Below the pieces are notes generated by a model. It made no database searches and was not told the origin of the DNA. It worked only from the letters and a program-made list of their open reading frames with translations. Both the position numbers and the translations under genes were made by a program. Below are positions 8,749 through 19,159 of a DNA stretch of 64,000 nt, piece by piece; within the stretch, counting starts at the first letter, position 1; every line of letters starts with the position of its first letter. Source of the stretch: Arthonia radiata (taxonomy: Eukaryota > Ascomycota > Arthoniomycetes > Arthoniales > Arthoniaceae); assembly GCA_002989075.1 (NCBI GenBank), contig PSQN01000002.1, positions 1,256,097-1,320,096 on the forward strand, written 5' to 3'.

Positions 8749-11712
8749 ATGGAAACTTGTGCAAGCATGAAGCGCAAAGCTGAATTCCACGACATCATTG
8801 GAGACGAAGAACACCCGGAGAAGACCTTTGGTATCCAGGTAGGTTTGTTTCATTCATGGCAGCTTTCAAATAGTCAATTGACGAATACTAAGAAGCCACA
8901 GACTCCAACCAAGACGCACAAGGCTAGACCTCTTCCCCTTGTCCTGGCTCGTCGCTCGTCCATGCAGGCTGATCTTCCGTCACCATTTCCATCCAGCGAT
9001 TCTTCGGAGCCGTCAACACCGACTTCGAGCGCTTCAAACTCCTCTAACAGATCTCCCGTAACTCCCTCCTCACCTCAGCCTTCACCACCGTCATCACCGA
9101 CCTTCGACCTTTCCTTTCATGTCCAGCGCCCTCGCACTCATCACCACATCTTTGCAGCATCTTTGTCTGGCCGTCGAAATACTCATAGCTCTTCATCTCG
9201 GGTTGGACAAGGGTTTGATGATCAGTCTTACCTCGACGCCCACATCTTACTTTCCTCATCCCAAGGAGACAACGCTCTTTTTGCGAATCCCAGGTTATAC
9301 ACGCGACATGAACAAGATAAAGCTCGCCTACTCTTTGCCCATCGGCAAGCGCTGGCGCAAATGCAGGCTTCTCATGATGCGGCTCTCACTCATATCAAGA
9401 TAAATCATGCTAAGGAGTTCGCACAGGCGAGGCGGGATGGTGCAGTGGAGGCGCGCGCTGGTATGCAGACGGAGATTGATGATTTGGTCTTTCAGCTTGG
9501 CGGCGCAACAGAAGGTCGCGCTGATGCGCAGACAGAAATCGATAAATTGAAATCCCAGCTTAACGACGCCACACAAGCGCGAGCTGAGGCCCAGACCCAA
9601 ATTGGTGGCTTGAGCTCTCGGCTTAACGACGCAGCGGAGGAGCGTGCTGATATGAAGATGCAAATCGATAGTCTGACGACTCAGCTCGAGGCCACAACAA
9701 ATGAGAACGAAAACATAAGTGGCGAGAGCGTCAAGAAAGACCGAGAGATCAAGATACTCACGGACGGACAGAAGAACTATCAATCAGCCGTGCGTAAGAA
9801 TAACGCGTTGAAGAGTGACATCAGTCACTTGCAAGAGCGTATCGATGATCTCTATGCCTCCCACGAAGAGAGCCTTAAAAGCCTCCACTTCGAATACGAC
9901 TGTCGCAAAGTCCGCAGCGAGCCTGATCCGCATTGCAGATGTGTAGCTTGCTTTACCAATAGGGAGGGTGCCGAGAACGGTCGCTTGAAGTCTGAGGTCC
10001 TGCAAGTGGCAGCGGAACTCAAGGCCGTCGGCGACGAGTTTCGAAAGGCATATGACCTTGCCAACCAAGAAGCAGCGAAAGCGCGTGACGAGGCAGCGCA
10101 TAGCAAAGAGCGAGAGCAGCAAACGCAGCTCTGTCTTCGGATCAAGAACGACAAACTCGTCATGAAAACGGCGGCTCTAGACCAGGTTCATAGCGACCTC
10201 AAGAGAGCAAGAGAGAAGTCAACGCGCGAGATATTTGCACTTGAGTCGGCTCTCCACATCATGCGGAACGAGCTGAACACAGCCAAGTATGATCTCGCCA
10301 GGGCCACAGCCGGCCAAACTGAGACGCAGCAGGAGCTGCTCAAGACAAAAGAGCAGCTTGCGGCCTGCGAGGAGAAACACAACGAAGCTGAGACCTCTGC
10401 ACAGCGCGCTCACGCAGACCATGAAGCAACACATTGCTCCCTCGTGCATGAGAACCGGCTTCTGCGAAAGTCTCACAATAAAGCTCGGAAACACGCCGCT
10501 GCTAAAATAGAGCCACTTCGTAAAGAAGTGGGGCGAGCACACCAACAGAGCACAGAGTATCGAGATATGTATCAGACGCAGTGCAATCTTCGAAGGTGTA
10601 TGGAGAAGGCTCTTCACATGCGCGCCGTCGAATGCAATAAGAAAGAGAAGAAGCTCGAGCGTGCTACGGCTCGAATCAAGGAGCTCATCCCAGCAGAAAA
10701 GTCGAGCGATGTATTCTGGAAAGAACTTGAGTATGTGCGCGATGAGCTGCAGAGGAAAGAGGCTGAGTGCAAGCAGTGGGATGACATACTGCAGAAGAAG
10801 AACTTCGAGATGGGAAAGATGAAGACCGCCCTCGACTCAGCTTGCATCACAGCCTATAGCAAGGGCAAGCAGGTTGAGGAGTTTCTGCGGCAGGTTGAGG
10901 AGCTGCAGACGGAGCTGGCTGAGACCGACCGGTGGCTTGATACGCTCAGAAACGATAGAGACAAACAGTACGAGCAACAGACAAAAGCTTTCAAGAAGCA
11001 AGGTCGGGATCTTCGGAAAGCGTTGCAAGCGGCGAGCGGTGCGGAGCATAAGCACAAGCACTGTGCAGAGCTGGGCTGCGACGTCGGAGGAGATCTGCAA
11101 GACATGAAGAAGCAGCTGAAGGACACGAAGGAAGAGCTCCGTAAGGCCGAGCTGAAAGTAAAGAGATGGACCGACGGTATCCTGTCCGAAGAACTGCGTC
11201 GAGCCTTGTCCACCATTGAGCAGCAGGACATACAGTACCGAGCAACTTTGAACGAATATTCCGCGCTCCACGTGCAGACAGCTGATCTACAGCGTCTCTT
11301 CGATGACGCAAAGGGCAAGCTCAAGCAGGCAACGAAAGACTTGCGAATGTCACAGGCTGTTGAGAAGTCTATCGATGCAAAGTTCTCCAAGATGCAACCG
11401 CGGCTGTTGGATGCGCTGCTTCGCGCTAGGACGGCTGAGAAGAAGCTGCAGAGCACGGAACTAGAAGTGCAGAAGAAGCACGAAGAGCATGGTGCACAAG
11501 TCATGCGTACGATCCAGAGAGGCGAGGAGAGTCTGGCACATATGGAGGTCAAGCACGCCAATGAGATCGCGCGAATGACGAAGCGATACCAACGCTTGAA
11601 GCACGACGCGGCTGAAACGAAGAAAGAGCTCGAGGCAGTCAAGGGTGGAGTCAATGTCGAGCCGTTGACCGTGGCTCAAAGCATCGTTGGTTACTTCCTT
11701 GGAGGCCGGTGA
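8749..11712 (+). CDS. long coiled-coil protein of unknown function (about 966 aa)
   Basis: The protein has a short N-terminus, then a Ser/Pro-rich segment (about residues 60-130), then roughly 750 residues of almost continuous heptad-like coiled coil rich in Glu, Lys, Gln, Ala and Arg, including four 21-residue repeats. A Cys/His-containing interruption, PDPHCRCVACF, lies at about nt 9925-9957 and a second His/Cys-rich break (about nt 11040-11090) sits inside the rod. A 63-nt intron at 8839-8901 (GTAGGT donor, ACTAA branch, CACAG acceptor) has no stop and keeps the frame, so the true protein is about 21 residues shorter than the open frame. The tail is hydrophobic and Gly-ending. No signal peptide is seen. 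Such proteins act as scaffolds, tethers or cytoskeletal linkers in other fungi, but I cannot name a family; general coiled-coil similarity alone does not establish function. Confidence 0.8.
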   Translation: METCASMKRKAEFHDIIGDEEHPEKTFGIQVGLFHSWQLSNSQLTNTKKPQTPTKTHKARPLPLVLARRSSMQADLPSPFPSSDSSEPSTPTSSASNSSNRSPVTPSSPQPSPPSSPTFDLSFHVQRPRTHHHIFAASLSGRRNTHSSSSRVGQGFDDQSYLDAHILLSSSQGDNALFANPRLYTRHEQDKARLLFAHRQALAQMQASHDAALTHIKINHAKEFAQARRDGAVEARAGMQTEIDDLVFQLGGATEGRADAQTEIDKLKSQLNDATQARAEAQTQIGGLSSRLNDAAEERADMKMQIDSLTTQLEATTNENENISGESVKKDREIKILTDGQKNYQSAVRKNNALKSDISHLQERIDDLYASHEESLKSLHFEYDCRKVRSEPDPHCRCVACFTNREGAENGRLKSEVLQVAAELKAVGDEFRKAYDLANQEAAKARDEAAHSKEREQQTQLCLRIKNDKLVMKTAALDQVHSDLKRAREKSTREIFALESALHIMRNELNTAKYDLARATAGQTETQQELLKTKEQLAACEEKHNEAETSAQRAHADHEATHCSLVHENRLLRKSHNKARKHAAAKIEPLRKEVGRAHQQSTEYRDMYQTQCNLRRCMEKALHMRAVECNKKEKKLERATARIKELIPAEKSSDVFWKELEYVRDELQRKEAECKQWDDILQKKNFEMGKMKTALDSACITAYSKGKQVEEFLRQVEELQTELAETDRWLDTLRNDRDKQYEQQTKAFKKQGRDLRKALQAASGAEHKHKHCAELGCDVGGDLQDMKKQLKDTKEELRKAELKVKRWTDGILSEELRRALSTIEQQDIQYRATLNEYSALHVQTADLQRLFDDAKGKLKQATKDLRMSQAVEKSIDAKFSKMQPRLLDALLRARTAEKKLQSTELEVQKKHEEHGAQVMRTIQRGEESLAHMEVKHANEIARMTKRYQRLKHDAAETKKELEAVKGGVNVEPLTVAQSIVGYFLGGR
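9453..9704 (+). repeat. four 63-bp coding repeats
   Basis: Four tandem 21-residue units of the pattern R-A-x-x-Q-T-E-I-D-x-L-x-x-Q-L-x-x-A-T inside the coiled coil. Twenty-one residues equals three heptads, so the rod geometry is preserved. Confidence 0.75.
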
Positions 11713-12098
11713 GTGGCGCAAGCGTCGCATCGTGTGTGAGATATCCCAACTGTAGAAAGCAGAAAACTCGCTCACGACTAACACGACCGCATGGACTCAT
11801 GAACGATTCGATGAAGCTACAAGGAGTATTCAAATGTGCTGAATATGCAACTCAGCCAACAAGTCACATGAAGCCCAGGAAATTGATCTCCACGCTATGT
11901 TCACACCAATGCAAACGCTGTACATCGTCGCATCCAGGTGTCGTCAATAGCACCACCTACCAACCCGTCGACACTGATAAAGGGCTCATCAAGAGCATTG
12001 AATTGGAAATCGTTATCATCTACCGCGCCGTTAGCAAGACCTTCATAACATAGCCGAGCAATGGCGCAAGTCACTTACCTGCGAATGGGCGCCAGCGC
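11713..12098. other. intergenic between convergent genes
   Basis: The coiled-coil gene (plus) and the next gene (minus) converge here. I see no further coding signal; an ORF at 11709-12053 lacks protein-like composition. Confidence 0.4.
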
Positions 12099-12629
12099 TC
12101 AAAAAGTAAACACCATACTACCCCTTTTCGCATCGCTTATCGCGCTCAAACCCGGCACAACGACATCATCCCACGTCCCCGTCAGCGCCTTTCTTGCCCG
12201 CTCTTTCTGGCTCATCCGGTCTCTCCTCTCCCAGCTGAGGCCGCGCTGCTCTTCCGTCACCGTTGACATCCTCTTATCGCTGAGCCCGAAGTCCCGCACC
12301 GTCGTTGCTCCGCATGTACAAACAGAAGCCGGACGGTTCGTGGGACCGAGCGGCCATTGAGGCTCCGTGAAGTCTTCATACAGCTGTTGACGCGGAGCGA
12401 AAGGAGGTAGATGGGATGGCGGTTGAGATGCCATCCGCGGTGTGCTTTTCGGCTGTCTGTTTTGCTTCGTTTTCTTTGCTGGTCGCTTTGTGTAATTTTG
12501 GGACTTAGTGAGGAAGACGTCGTCGAGCTCGTAGGTGGAGTCGCGCATTGTGTGGTATTTTTTGGAGCTTTTGCGGGGCCGCCTGGTGAAGGGAAAGCGA
12601 AGGATGTCTGGGCAGAGTTTGAATGGCAT
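12099..12629 (-). CDS. small basic hypothetical protein (176 aa)
   Basis: I do not recognise it. The minus-strand frame runs 176 codons; an internal Met starting MASQPPSHLPPF could be the real start and would give about 111 residues. The C-terminal half looks most protein-like: a Glu/Trp/Pro segment, then CTCGATTVRDFGLSDKR and a charged helix-like stretch with ERRDRMSQKERARKAL. No membrane segment or signal peptide is seen. The opposite-strand ORF at 12061-12360 has a poorer composition, so I prefer the minus strand. Confidence 0.45.
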   Translation of the reverse strand: MPFKLCPDILRFPFTRRPRKSSKKYHTMRDSTYELDDVFLTKSQNYTKRPAKKTKQNRQPKSTPRMASQPPSHLPPFAPRQQLYEDFTEPQWPLGPTNRPASVCTCGATTVRDFGLSDKRMSTVTEEQRGLSWERRDRMSQKERARKALTGTWDDVVVPGLSAISDAKRGSMVFTF

Positions 12630-13931
12630 CGTTAACGCTGCTCAAGATGGAGTTCAAAGTGGGCAACGAGCGACTCCAGTCAGTGTCAGTGAGTGTGATT
12701 GTGATTCGGGCCGTGAAGTCGTTGGTCGTGAACGCGATGAAGACGGAGGAAGCAGATGGACAGTGGACACAGAGGACCTCGTGAGGGGAACAGTTGCGGG
12801 AGAACCCAACTCTTACACCATCGCACAAAGCCAGGATCAGCTCACATCCGACACGTACAACCCTCACATCGATCTACGTGCCACACAATCCATGCACCCT
12901 ACCAACCAGCACAGCAGATACAAAGTCTCACCACCGTCCCCGCCATCTACAAAGCCTCGGACAGCCGCAAAAACGCCCCCTACCAGCTGTACCAAGCCAT
13001 AACGGCGTCAGAGATTCGACCAACGACCAGGGTGATGCATGTCTATCGATTCTATCGCGCACCTTATCACAACGGGTGGGTTTGAGCATGGTTAAGCTGC
13101 GGAGGGATCTGTGTTTCAGAGCTGGCTTGTGGTTTGGATTTGCGCAGGGGTGGTGGCCCCTGCGCTAGAGGAGGGGAACGTGTAGGGCTGAATCGCGCAT
13201 TGGGGTTGTTGAGAATGAGTGGTTCTGACGTCGGAAATGAATGGAAAATGCTGCGTGCGCCGTGAGGGAGCTGCGCTGTCTTGCCAGTACGACGAACCTT
13301 TGTAAGACTTCGAAACATTGCAGCGCGGTGAGCTAATAAGTGTGAGATGGAGACGCGATGTGTCTGTGGTAGTCAGTACGAGCAGTCTCAAGAAGACATG
13401 ATGATTGATGAGTGCTGCGGTGCTGCGCAAATGCCCAGCTGAGTCCTCGGGCTACCACATGGGGTCTGAGGAGGGACAGCACAACAGCAACTCCAGACAA
13501 TCTGCAGAATGGATATGGCTTTCGTTAGAACAAGTCGCAGAGCTATTAAGCGAGTAAGTCAGGCCTTCTTGAGAAAAATGCTGCGCCCACTTGACAGCCG
13601 CCAGCGCTGCAATAGCGGCACCGTTTCCCTCTTTGGGGCTTGAAATGCCCAGCTGTAGGTAGGCACACGGTCCCTAAAACACCAACAACATCGCAGTCTT
13701 TCTGCGGTTCTCTTACGGCTGTGTCCGCGCAAATACTGTATGGGTCGCGCCGGACGATGGACAAGAAGGATCGGAGGTTAAGAAAGGCCAATGGCCCACG
13801 CAAAAGCGCACGCCCGCCACAAAGACCTACACACATGCAGGCTCACCTGTCGTCTCAAGCCAAGCAACGAGCGGCAGAACGATACACTCCCACCTCTCCA
13901 ACAACAACAACATAGGCACCTCTAAACGACA
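12630..13931. other. 1.3-kb region without supported gene
   Basis: Several overlapping ORFs of 80-155 codons occur on both strands, all with shifted-frame-like composition (Arg/Ser/Pro/Thr without hydrophobic core). I found no splice pattern joining them. A small lineage-specific gene cannot be excluded. Confidence 0.35.
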
Positions 13932-14820
13932 ATGCTCCCCCTCGAGCTCCTCCTCCTAACCCTCACGACCTCCACACTCGCCTCCTCCAACCTCCCCTCC
14001 AACCCCTCCGCCCTCGAACCCCCGCGCCATCCTGCCCATAGGCGGCGCCTCAACCGCATTTGAAGATGCTGGTACTGTCGCAGGAGGCGCCTCCACAGGC
14101 AGCATGAACACCGGCTCCTACACCGGCGGCACCACAAACAGCCTCCCGCGCATCGGCGCAGACACTTGGGACACAGGCGAAACGACAACATCCAACACCG
14201 GCGGGCGCATCGCAGCGGAAGAGGAGGCTCCGAGACCTGGTGACACGGCGCCGACCCCGAACAACGGCAGGCCGGGTGATGAGCAGCCGAGTACTTAGAA
14301 CGGGAACAACGGCACGCCCGCAGCGCTCCAGAATATCCAAGGGCAGGAAGCGAACGCAGGCAAGGGGACGAACAGCCACGACGCGGACGCAGGGGAGATG
14401 CTGGAGCATGCCGTTGAAGGGGTAGGCGAGTTGGTGCAAGCGATCGCGGACGGCGGGGACGATAAAAGGACGACGACGAGCTGGGGTGGCGCGACATTGG
14501 CGAGCAGGCTGCCGACGGGTAGTAGTGCTGTAAGTGTCATGCCGGCGGCGAGTACGGCGCCAAATCTAAGTAGCGTGCTGGGGAGTGTGACGAGCGGAGT
14601 TGATGCACCGGGGAGGAGTGCGTTGAGTAGTTCGTATAGGGTGGAGGTGCAGACGGCGCAGAGGGGGGCGAGTGAGGCGACGCCTAGGGGAGTGTGAGTG
14701 CGACGGGTACAGGGAGTGGGTATGCGGAGCCGACGAATGGGGCGGCGATGGTAAAGGTGAGGGGGGCGGTGTTGGTTGCTGTGGCGGTTGCTGTTGGTGT
14801 CGTGTACTGCGCTGACATTA
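13932..14820 (+). pseudogene. decayed secreted GPI-anchored Gly/Ser/Thr-rich cell-wall protein
   Basis: Three frames together outline a typical fungal GPI protein. The ATG at 13932 opens a signal peptide (MLPLELLLLTLTTSTLASS). The mature part, rich in Gly, Thr, Ser and Asn, continues in another frame from about 14025, after a C-rich run (CCCCCGCGCC). That frame meets a TAG at 14296-14298 but goes on in the same register with the same composition to 14695. The frame then shifts again at a GGGG run near 14685, and the last part (14700-14815) encodes a small-residue region followed by a hydrophobic tail with AVLVAVAVAVGVV, as expected for a GPI-attachment signal. So two 1-nt frame breaks and one stop separate signal peptide, body and anchor. 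Either it is a pseudogene or the assembly carries homopolymer errors; an intron could explain one break but not all three. The role would have been at the cell surface or wall. Confidence 0.6.
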
Positions 14821-15562
14821 AGGTCTTGGATGGAATTTGTCGAGCTGAGATATCAAAGATGCCTTTTTTGAATCACGAACAGATGACGTCTCACTTGCGT
14901 ATTTACGATGATTATGTCGTCGTCAGCATTGCTTGTCTTCGAGTTTCTGCGCTCCGCTGTTGATTCCGACGTTGTGTGGTCAAAGATGATATTGTGCAAG
15001 TGGTCGAATGGTTTTTTCGGTGCTTGAAAAGGCGCTCTTATATAGGTGACGTGTGGGAGCCATCGAAGAAGCCAGCTCGGACAGTATCACACGAATACAA
15101 GGAAAGCTGTGGGTAAGCTATAGGGCGCAGTCTTTTGGCCAACATCGTTGTGCGAGGATCCACTTAAGCGCAGCACATATTACTGTACACCTACGCTTGC
15201 TGTGGAGACAGACGCTTGGATAGACATCTATGAATTGAATACTCACACGCGACCCGAGCAGTGTCCAAATGGGACTAGTGGCGGTCACTTTGGGTCAATC
15301 GTGTCATCCCTCAGGTGTGCAGCAACTACAATTATAGAGAGCCGGATTTCAGCCCTTTGTCTATTATGACATGAAATATACTTATTGATAATCCATATAT
15401 TGATTACCAGATGCAGTTTTGGGAGCCGGCGCCACAGATAGTCTTGTCTGATGTCCAGCATACGATCGCGTTGACAAAGCTTCGACGCGAACAATGCCAC
15501 CAGATGAGAAGCATGGCTTTTGCGAGGCAGTTGAAGCGTTATCTTCTCTACGTCAGGGGCAA
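14821..15562. other. intergenic, no supported gene
   Basis: Between the decayed GPI gene and the last gene of the small-gene array. Only short ORFs with no recognisable features are present. Confidence 0.4.
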
Positions 15563-16538
15563 CTAGGAGGTGTATTCGTACTCTCTGTCCCACTCTCCGC
15601 TAGTGATTGCGGTATGCATCGTTTTCATCGTGCCGTTGCGTTTTATAGTCATGATTTCAAGATGATAATCTTCGCGCTTCTTCTTGATGGCCCTACAAAG
15701 TCGCACGTTAGCTGCTGATATGGTCAGAAAGTACAGGGTCACACTCCGGTAGCGTCAGCGAATAAAATGGCAATCGCGAGACATACGTTACTTCTGCAGC
15801 TGGCGGTCGCACGTTATTGCTTTTTTGGTGTGGAAAGCTTTGTATGAGATTCTTAAGATCATCGTCCCACTCGGCAGCGATGTGCGGCGCAATAACTCTC
15901 TCCATAAGGATACGACCCTCGTCTATGCCCTTCATGTCTGTTCGGTGGCAGAATGACGCCAGCGTCATGGAGTATTGAGTAGAGATGATCATAGCGCCGT
16001 CGTGTACCCGTGCTGAGATGTGGTCTGCACGAGCGCGCTGAGTGGTATTGTTTGTGGGCTTGCAGCCTTCGACAGTGGTGCGAGAGATGTCGACGGTAAA
16101 CTCCCTAAAAAAGGGACTGTGGTTGCGGGAGACCTTGAATAAGAACCAGTAAAGATCAGACGTTGATTTGATATCACTGTCATGGTGACTGTCAGTTACT
16201 TTGAGGTCAAGGCAACAATGCGCAGTGGAGCAGCCTGCGGCATGTACGCAACAAGTTGGTGGAGTAGACGCACTGAATCTCTATCGCATTTTCGGGAACA
16301 TAACGAACGGATGCTTGATTCTGTTCCTGATTTTGTTTTCTTCGTCGTGCAACTCTTGGCGCTTCAATTCGTCCGCGATGCGCGGTATAACAATGTCTCT
16401 CAAGAACGCTTTAGAGTCAGATCCATCGTGGTCTCTGCGTTGGAGCTCGGAGAATAGACGAGAGTTGCATTTTAAAGTGAATTTGTAGCCTTGAGATACG
16501 TCGGGCTCAACAATGATGTCTTGCGTTCGAATTGGCAT
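15563..16538 (-). CDS. AF1 array member 1: two fused AF1 domains (about 249 aa, 3 exons)
   Basis: Unrecognised family. The model is 16538-16309, 16176-15787 and 15692-15563 (minus); both introns are phase 2, total 750 nt. Exon 1 encodes an N-terminal unit with KFTLKCN and FLRDIVIPRIADEL. Exon 2 first gives a strand-rich C-terminal unit (DLYWFLFKVSRN), then with no stop starts a second N-terminal unit (ISTQYSMTL, then ILMERVIAPHIAAEW). Exon 3 gives a second C-terminal unit (REDYHLEIMTIKRN) and a TAG. This is two copies of the 110-130-residue domain found singly in the neighbours. Intron 2 has a strong GTATGT donor; the intron 1 donor, GTTCGT, is weaker. The frame is also open upstream to 16730 with a hydrophobic stretch that might be a leader, so the start could be earlier. 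Function unknown. Confidence 0.6.
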
Positions 16539-17039
16539 TGCGCTAACGTGTGGAGAATGAGAGAACAAGGAAGATAAAGTAAACACAGGCGGTAAACACT
16601 GTTGACAGACCAAGGTCGTTCTTAGGCTGCGAGGATATACTAATATCTCATTGGCAAAGAAGGCGAGGAGGTTCGTGAGAAGTGCCATTGCTATTGCAAG
16701 CTTGCTAGCTGATGTAGCCAGACCGTGCACATCCGGAACCGGAGACCATATCTTGCAGCCTGGGCTGATGGAATCTGTGACGGCATTTCGATCAGTGGGA
16801 CGAATGTGCGGTAGAGACTTGGTGGCTGTCGACCCCTAGATGTGCGCTCGGGCCTACGCGGTAAGCATCTTGCGTGCCTACCTGACAGACTGTACACTCA
16901 GTGCGAGGCTTACGTGACTTCATGCCCTCTTCAAAAGCATGGAAGAATGTACAAGCGTCGTGCATACGGCTTCGCCGTGCTCTTGAAAAGGAAATGGTTT
17001 GATAAACACTACGCTCAACCGCCGCGCCAGCTAGCCGTG
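16539..17039. other. spacer between array members
   Basis: The minus frame of the next gene downstream stays open to 16730 with a hydrophobic segment starting MALLTNLLAFFANEILVY, which may be 5' UTR or a leader. The rest shows nothing supported. Confidence 0.35.
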
Positions 17040-17572
17040 TCACCAAGCCGGTGATGGCGTTTCAATCCGTTCTTTGCCCGGCAGACGGACCCCGCTGGTC
17101 TGTAGGGACTTTGCAAACTCCCTCTCTGTAATGCAGATGATCATGCGCTTGCTCTGTTCCTGATTTTCGCCTTTGACGATCGCTTTTTGGAGGACCTCGA
17201 GCTGGAGGTAGATGTTCATGCCGTTGTCAGAGTCGCCCTCAGATAGTAGCATATCTCTGTATAGACTTGTCAGCATCTCCAGTCGTTCGGCGCAAACATC
17301 CTTAGTTGAAGGTAAACTCACGATACAACGACACCGATGAGCCTCTGGAGTATGAAGTGCTTCACTGCATCGAAGCGATATTTTGCAAGACGGTGATCAT
17401 CGGCATAGAGCTGCCTGGGGACACGCTCTCCAACGAGCGTCAAGAGACATTGGGCTTGAGGTTCGTCAAGCGGAGCATAACACTTGCGAAACGTCCCCAG
17501 CATAGCCCGTATGTCGAATGAATAGTATCGATACGAGCTGCAAGACGCTTGAAGCACTGCGCTGTCGGACAT
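17040..17572 (-). CDS. AF1 array member 2 (155 aa, 2 exons)
   Basis: Exons 17572-17322 and 17256-17040 (minus) flank a 65-nt intron (GTGAGT donor, acceptor ACAG), phase 2, and the joined frame is 468 nt to a TGA. The N-terminal exon (starting MSDSAVLQASCSSYRYYSF) is rich in Leu, Arg and Tyr and ends in a hydrophobic strand LIGVVVS exactly at the intron, as in the other members. The second exon begins with an acidic loop, then a strand-like NIYLQLEVLQK and a basic segment, then IICITEREFAKSL. It lacks a signal peptide and membrane segment. It is one of the best-formed models of the array and lies head-to-tail with its neighbours on the minus strand. Function is unknown; I recognise no domain. 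Confidence 0.6.
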
Positions 17573-18449
17573 CTTCGATCAATTGATTAAGAGAGTTCAA
17601 GGGCTGCGGAAACTGGATTAGCGTCTGGAGGATGTTCAAGAGCGGTGGTGAGAAGCTGGATTCAGCAATAGATCGGCGATACGCAGCCATCTTATATGTC
17701 AGCTACAGGACCCGCAAGTCCAACGAAAGCATCTTACAGTGGCTATCAAGCCAGCCTGGCTTGTCGCAGTGACCCACGTTGCCAGTCAATAATAGTATAC
17801 TGGTCTTAAACATTTTGGTAGAATGAGAGGGTGCACAAACATATTTGCTTGCCGGACTGGAAGCCGCTGCTATGAATATTAGCAGTGGACAGTCGAGTTT
17901 GCTCCATCTGATGGAAGTGGACACGTTGCATAACGCTCTTGTGGGGGAGAGGCGAGTCTATGGATCAGACTTCCGTATTGAGCAACCTTCGACGTCCTCG
18001 GACCGCTCACAACGTGGACGGCGGGACCTCTTTACGATCGTGCACTGGATCTAACAATGAGCAGTGCGGCGGACAGAATTTGTGGCAAAACGGTCCTGCA
18101 TGAAGCATAGCGACGTTTCATCTTGAGCCGCATACCGGCAACTTGGCCTCATCCCACGCTTCTAGACGTTCGCGAGTATGTCTCACCTAGATCACGGTCG
18201 CGATATGCACCAGGCGGAGAAAGACTTCCATCTTTCGCTCGATATGGAGAGGAGGAGACAAAGGATGGAGGGCCCTGATGTTTTACTCGGAGAAAGACGG
18301 CTCGAACCCTAACCCTCACTCCGACAGGCTGCGTATTACCTGTTCTCCACTCCCTACATAGTATGGACCATTTACATAAGACTCTCGTAGCTGCAATTCG
18401 ACCGGAGACTATCTCATCCATACATGAGCTTTGCGCGACTGGCATCGCC
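17573..18449. other. array spacer containing a telomere-like motif
   Basis: No gene is supported. A plus-strand ORF (17845-18054) and shifted frames exist but do not match the family. The spacer holds one of the two AACCCTAACCCTC motifs (18305-18317). Confidence 0.35.
18305..18317 (+). repeat. telomere-like 13-mer, copy 1
   Basis: AACCCTAACCCTC, two units of the TTAGGG-type telomere repeat. An identical 13-mer is at 22127-22139, close to the other end of the same gene array. Confidence 0.7.
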
Positions 18450-18940
18450 AAATCCGAGCTGCTCGTTCGCATGTTCTCTCGAGCACTAACATCAGGGTGT
18501 CTTGAAGAAATACTGGCTAACTTGTGAAATCCAAGCAGACTGCCTGTAGGACAATCTCCGCATCCAACAGTCATATACTGCCATTCTCTGTGAGCCGCAC
18601 GAAAGAAGACCAGCTTGACACCTGTCTTCCCATTCAAATCTGGCGTCGATATACAAGAGGCAGACCTTTCTCCATTCGTAAAGTCGCGTGTTCACGCAAT
18701 AAGCATCAAACTTCCCAGAAGAGCATGTTCAATATTCCTCGGTAGCAAGCCCGAGAGGAGTGGCTGTGCAGCCCCCGTGACGTTTCAAAGATGACAGCCT
18801 TGGGGAAGTGTTCGAGTTCCAAGCATTGATTGTAGACCCTACAAGCGCAAGAGCTGGCTTCTGCACTACTAGAGTCTACTATACAAAGGCGCCATACAAC
18901 ACACATAAGGATATCCGTTACCAGGCAATTAGAGATATCC
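18450..18940 (-). pseudogene. AF1 array member 3, probably decayed
   Basis: On the minus strand a segment containing TRLYEWRKVCLLYI resembles the RFHEWRDIFLIIE of the intact member at 20249-20739. It is followed after an acceptor-like CAG (near 18645) by a strand-like block KTGVKLVFFRAAHREW in the position of a second exon. The upstream part (ending RGILNMLFWEV) is in a different frame and runs into a TGA at about 18707. I could not build an intact gene, so I treat this as a broken copy. The homology is by eye and weak. Confidence 0.3.
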
Positions 18941-19159
18941 AACGGGCTCCACTACTTCAGCTAAGACCAGTAATATTGGAGGCGTAAAATGTGCACTGGG
19001 ATTCCTTGAAACCCAAGACACGCTCGAAGGAGTTAAACACATCCCAAACTGTAAACGCTCAAACGTCGGCCCAAGGATTTTCTCCTGATTGCAAGATAAT
19101 TGGCCGAGGCTTACTAATTGGAAACTGGCATACTCATTGAAAAAAGACCCGTCCGTCCT

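Noticed and set aside
10854-11654. 266-codon minus-strand Ser/Cys-rich ORF
   Set aside because: Antisense of the coiled-coil rod; the composition mirrors Glu/Lys/Arg codons.
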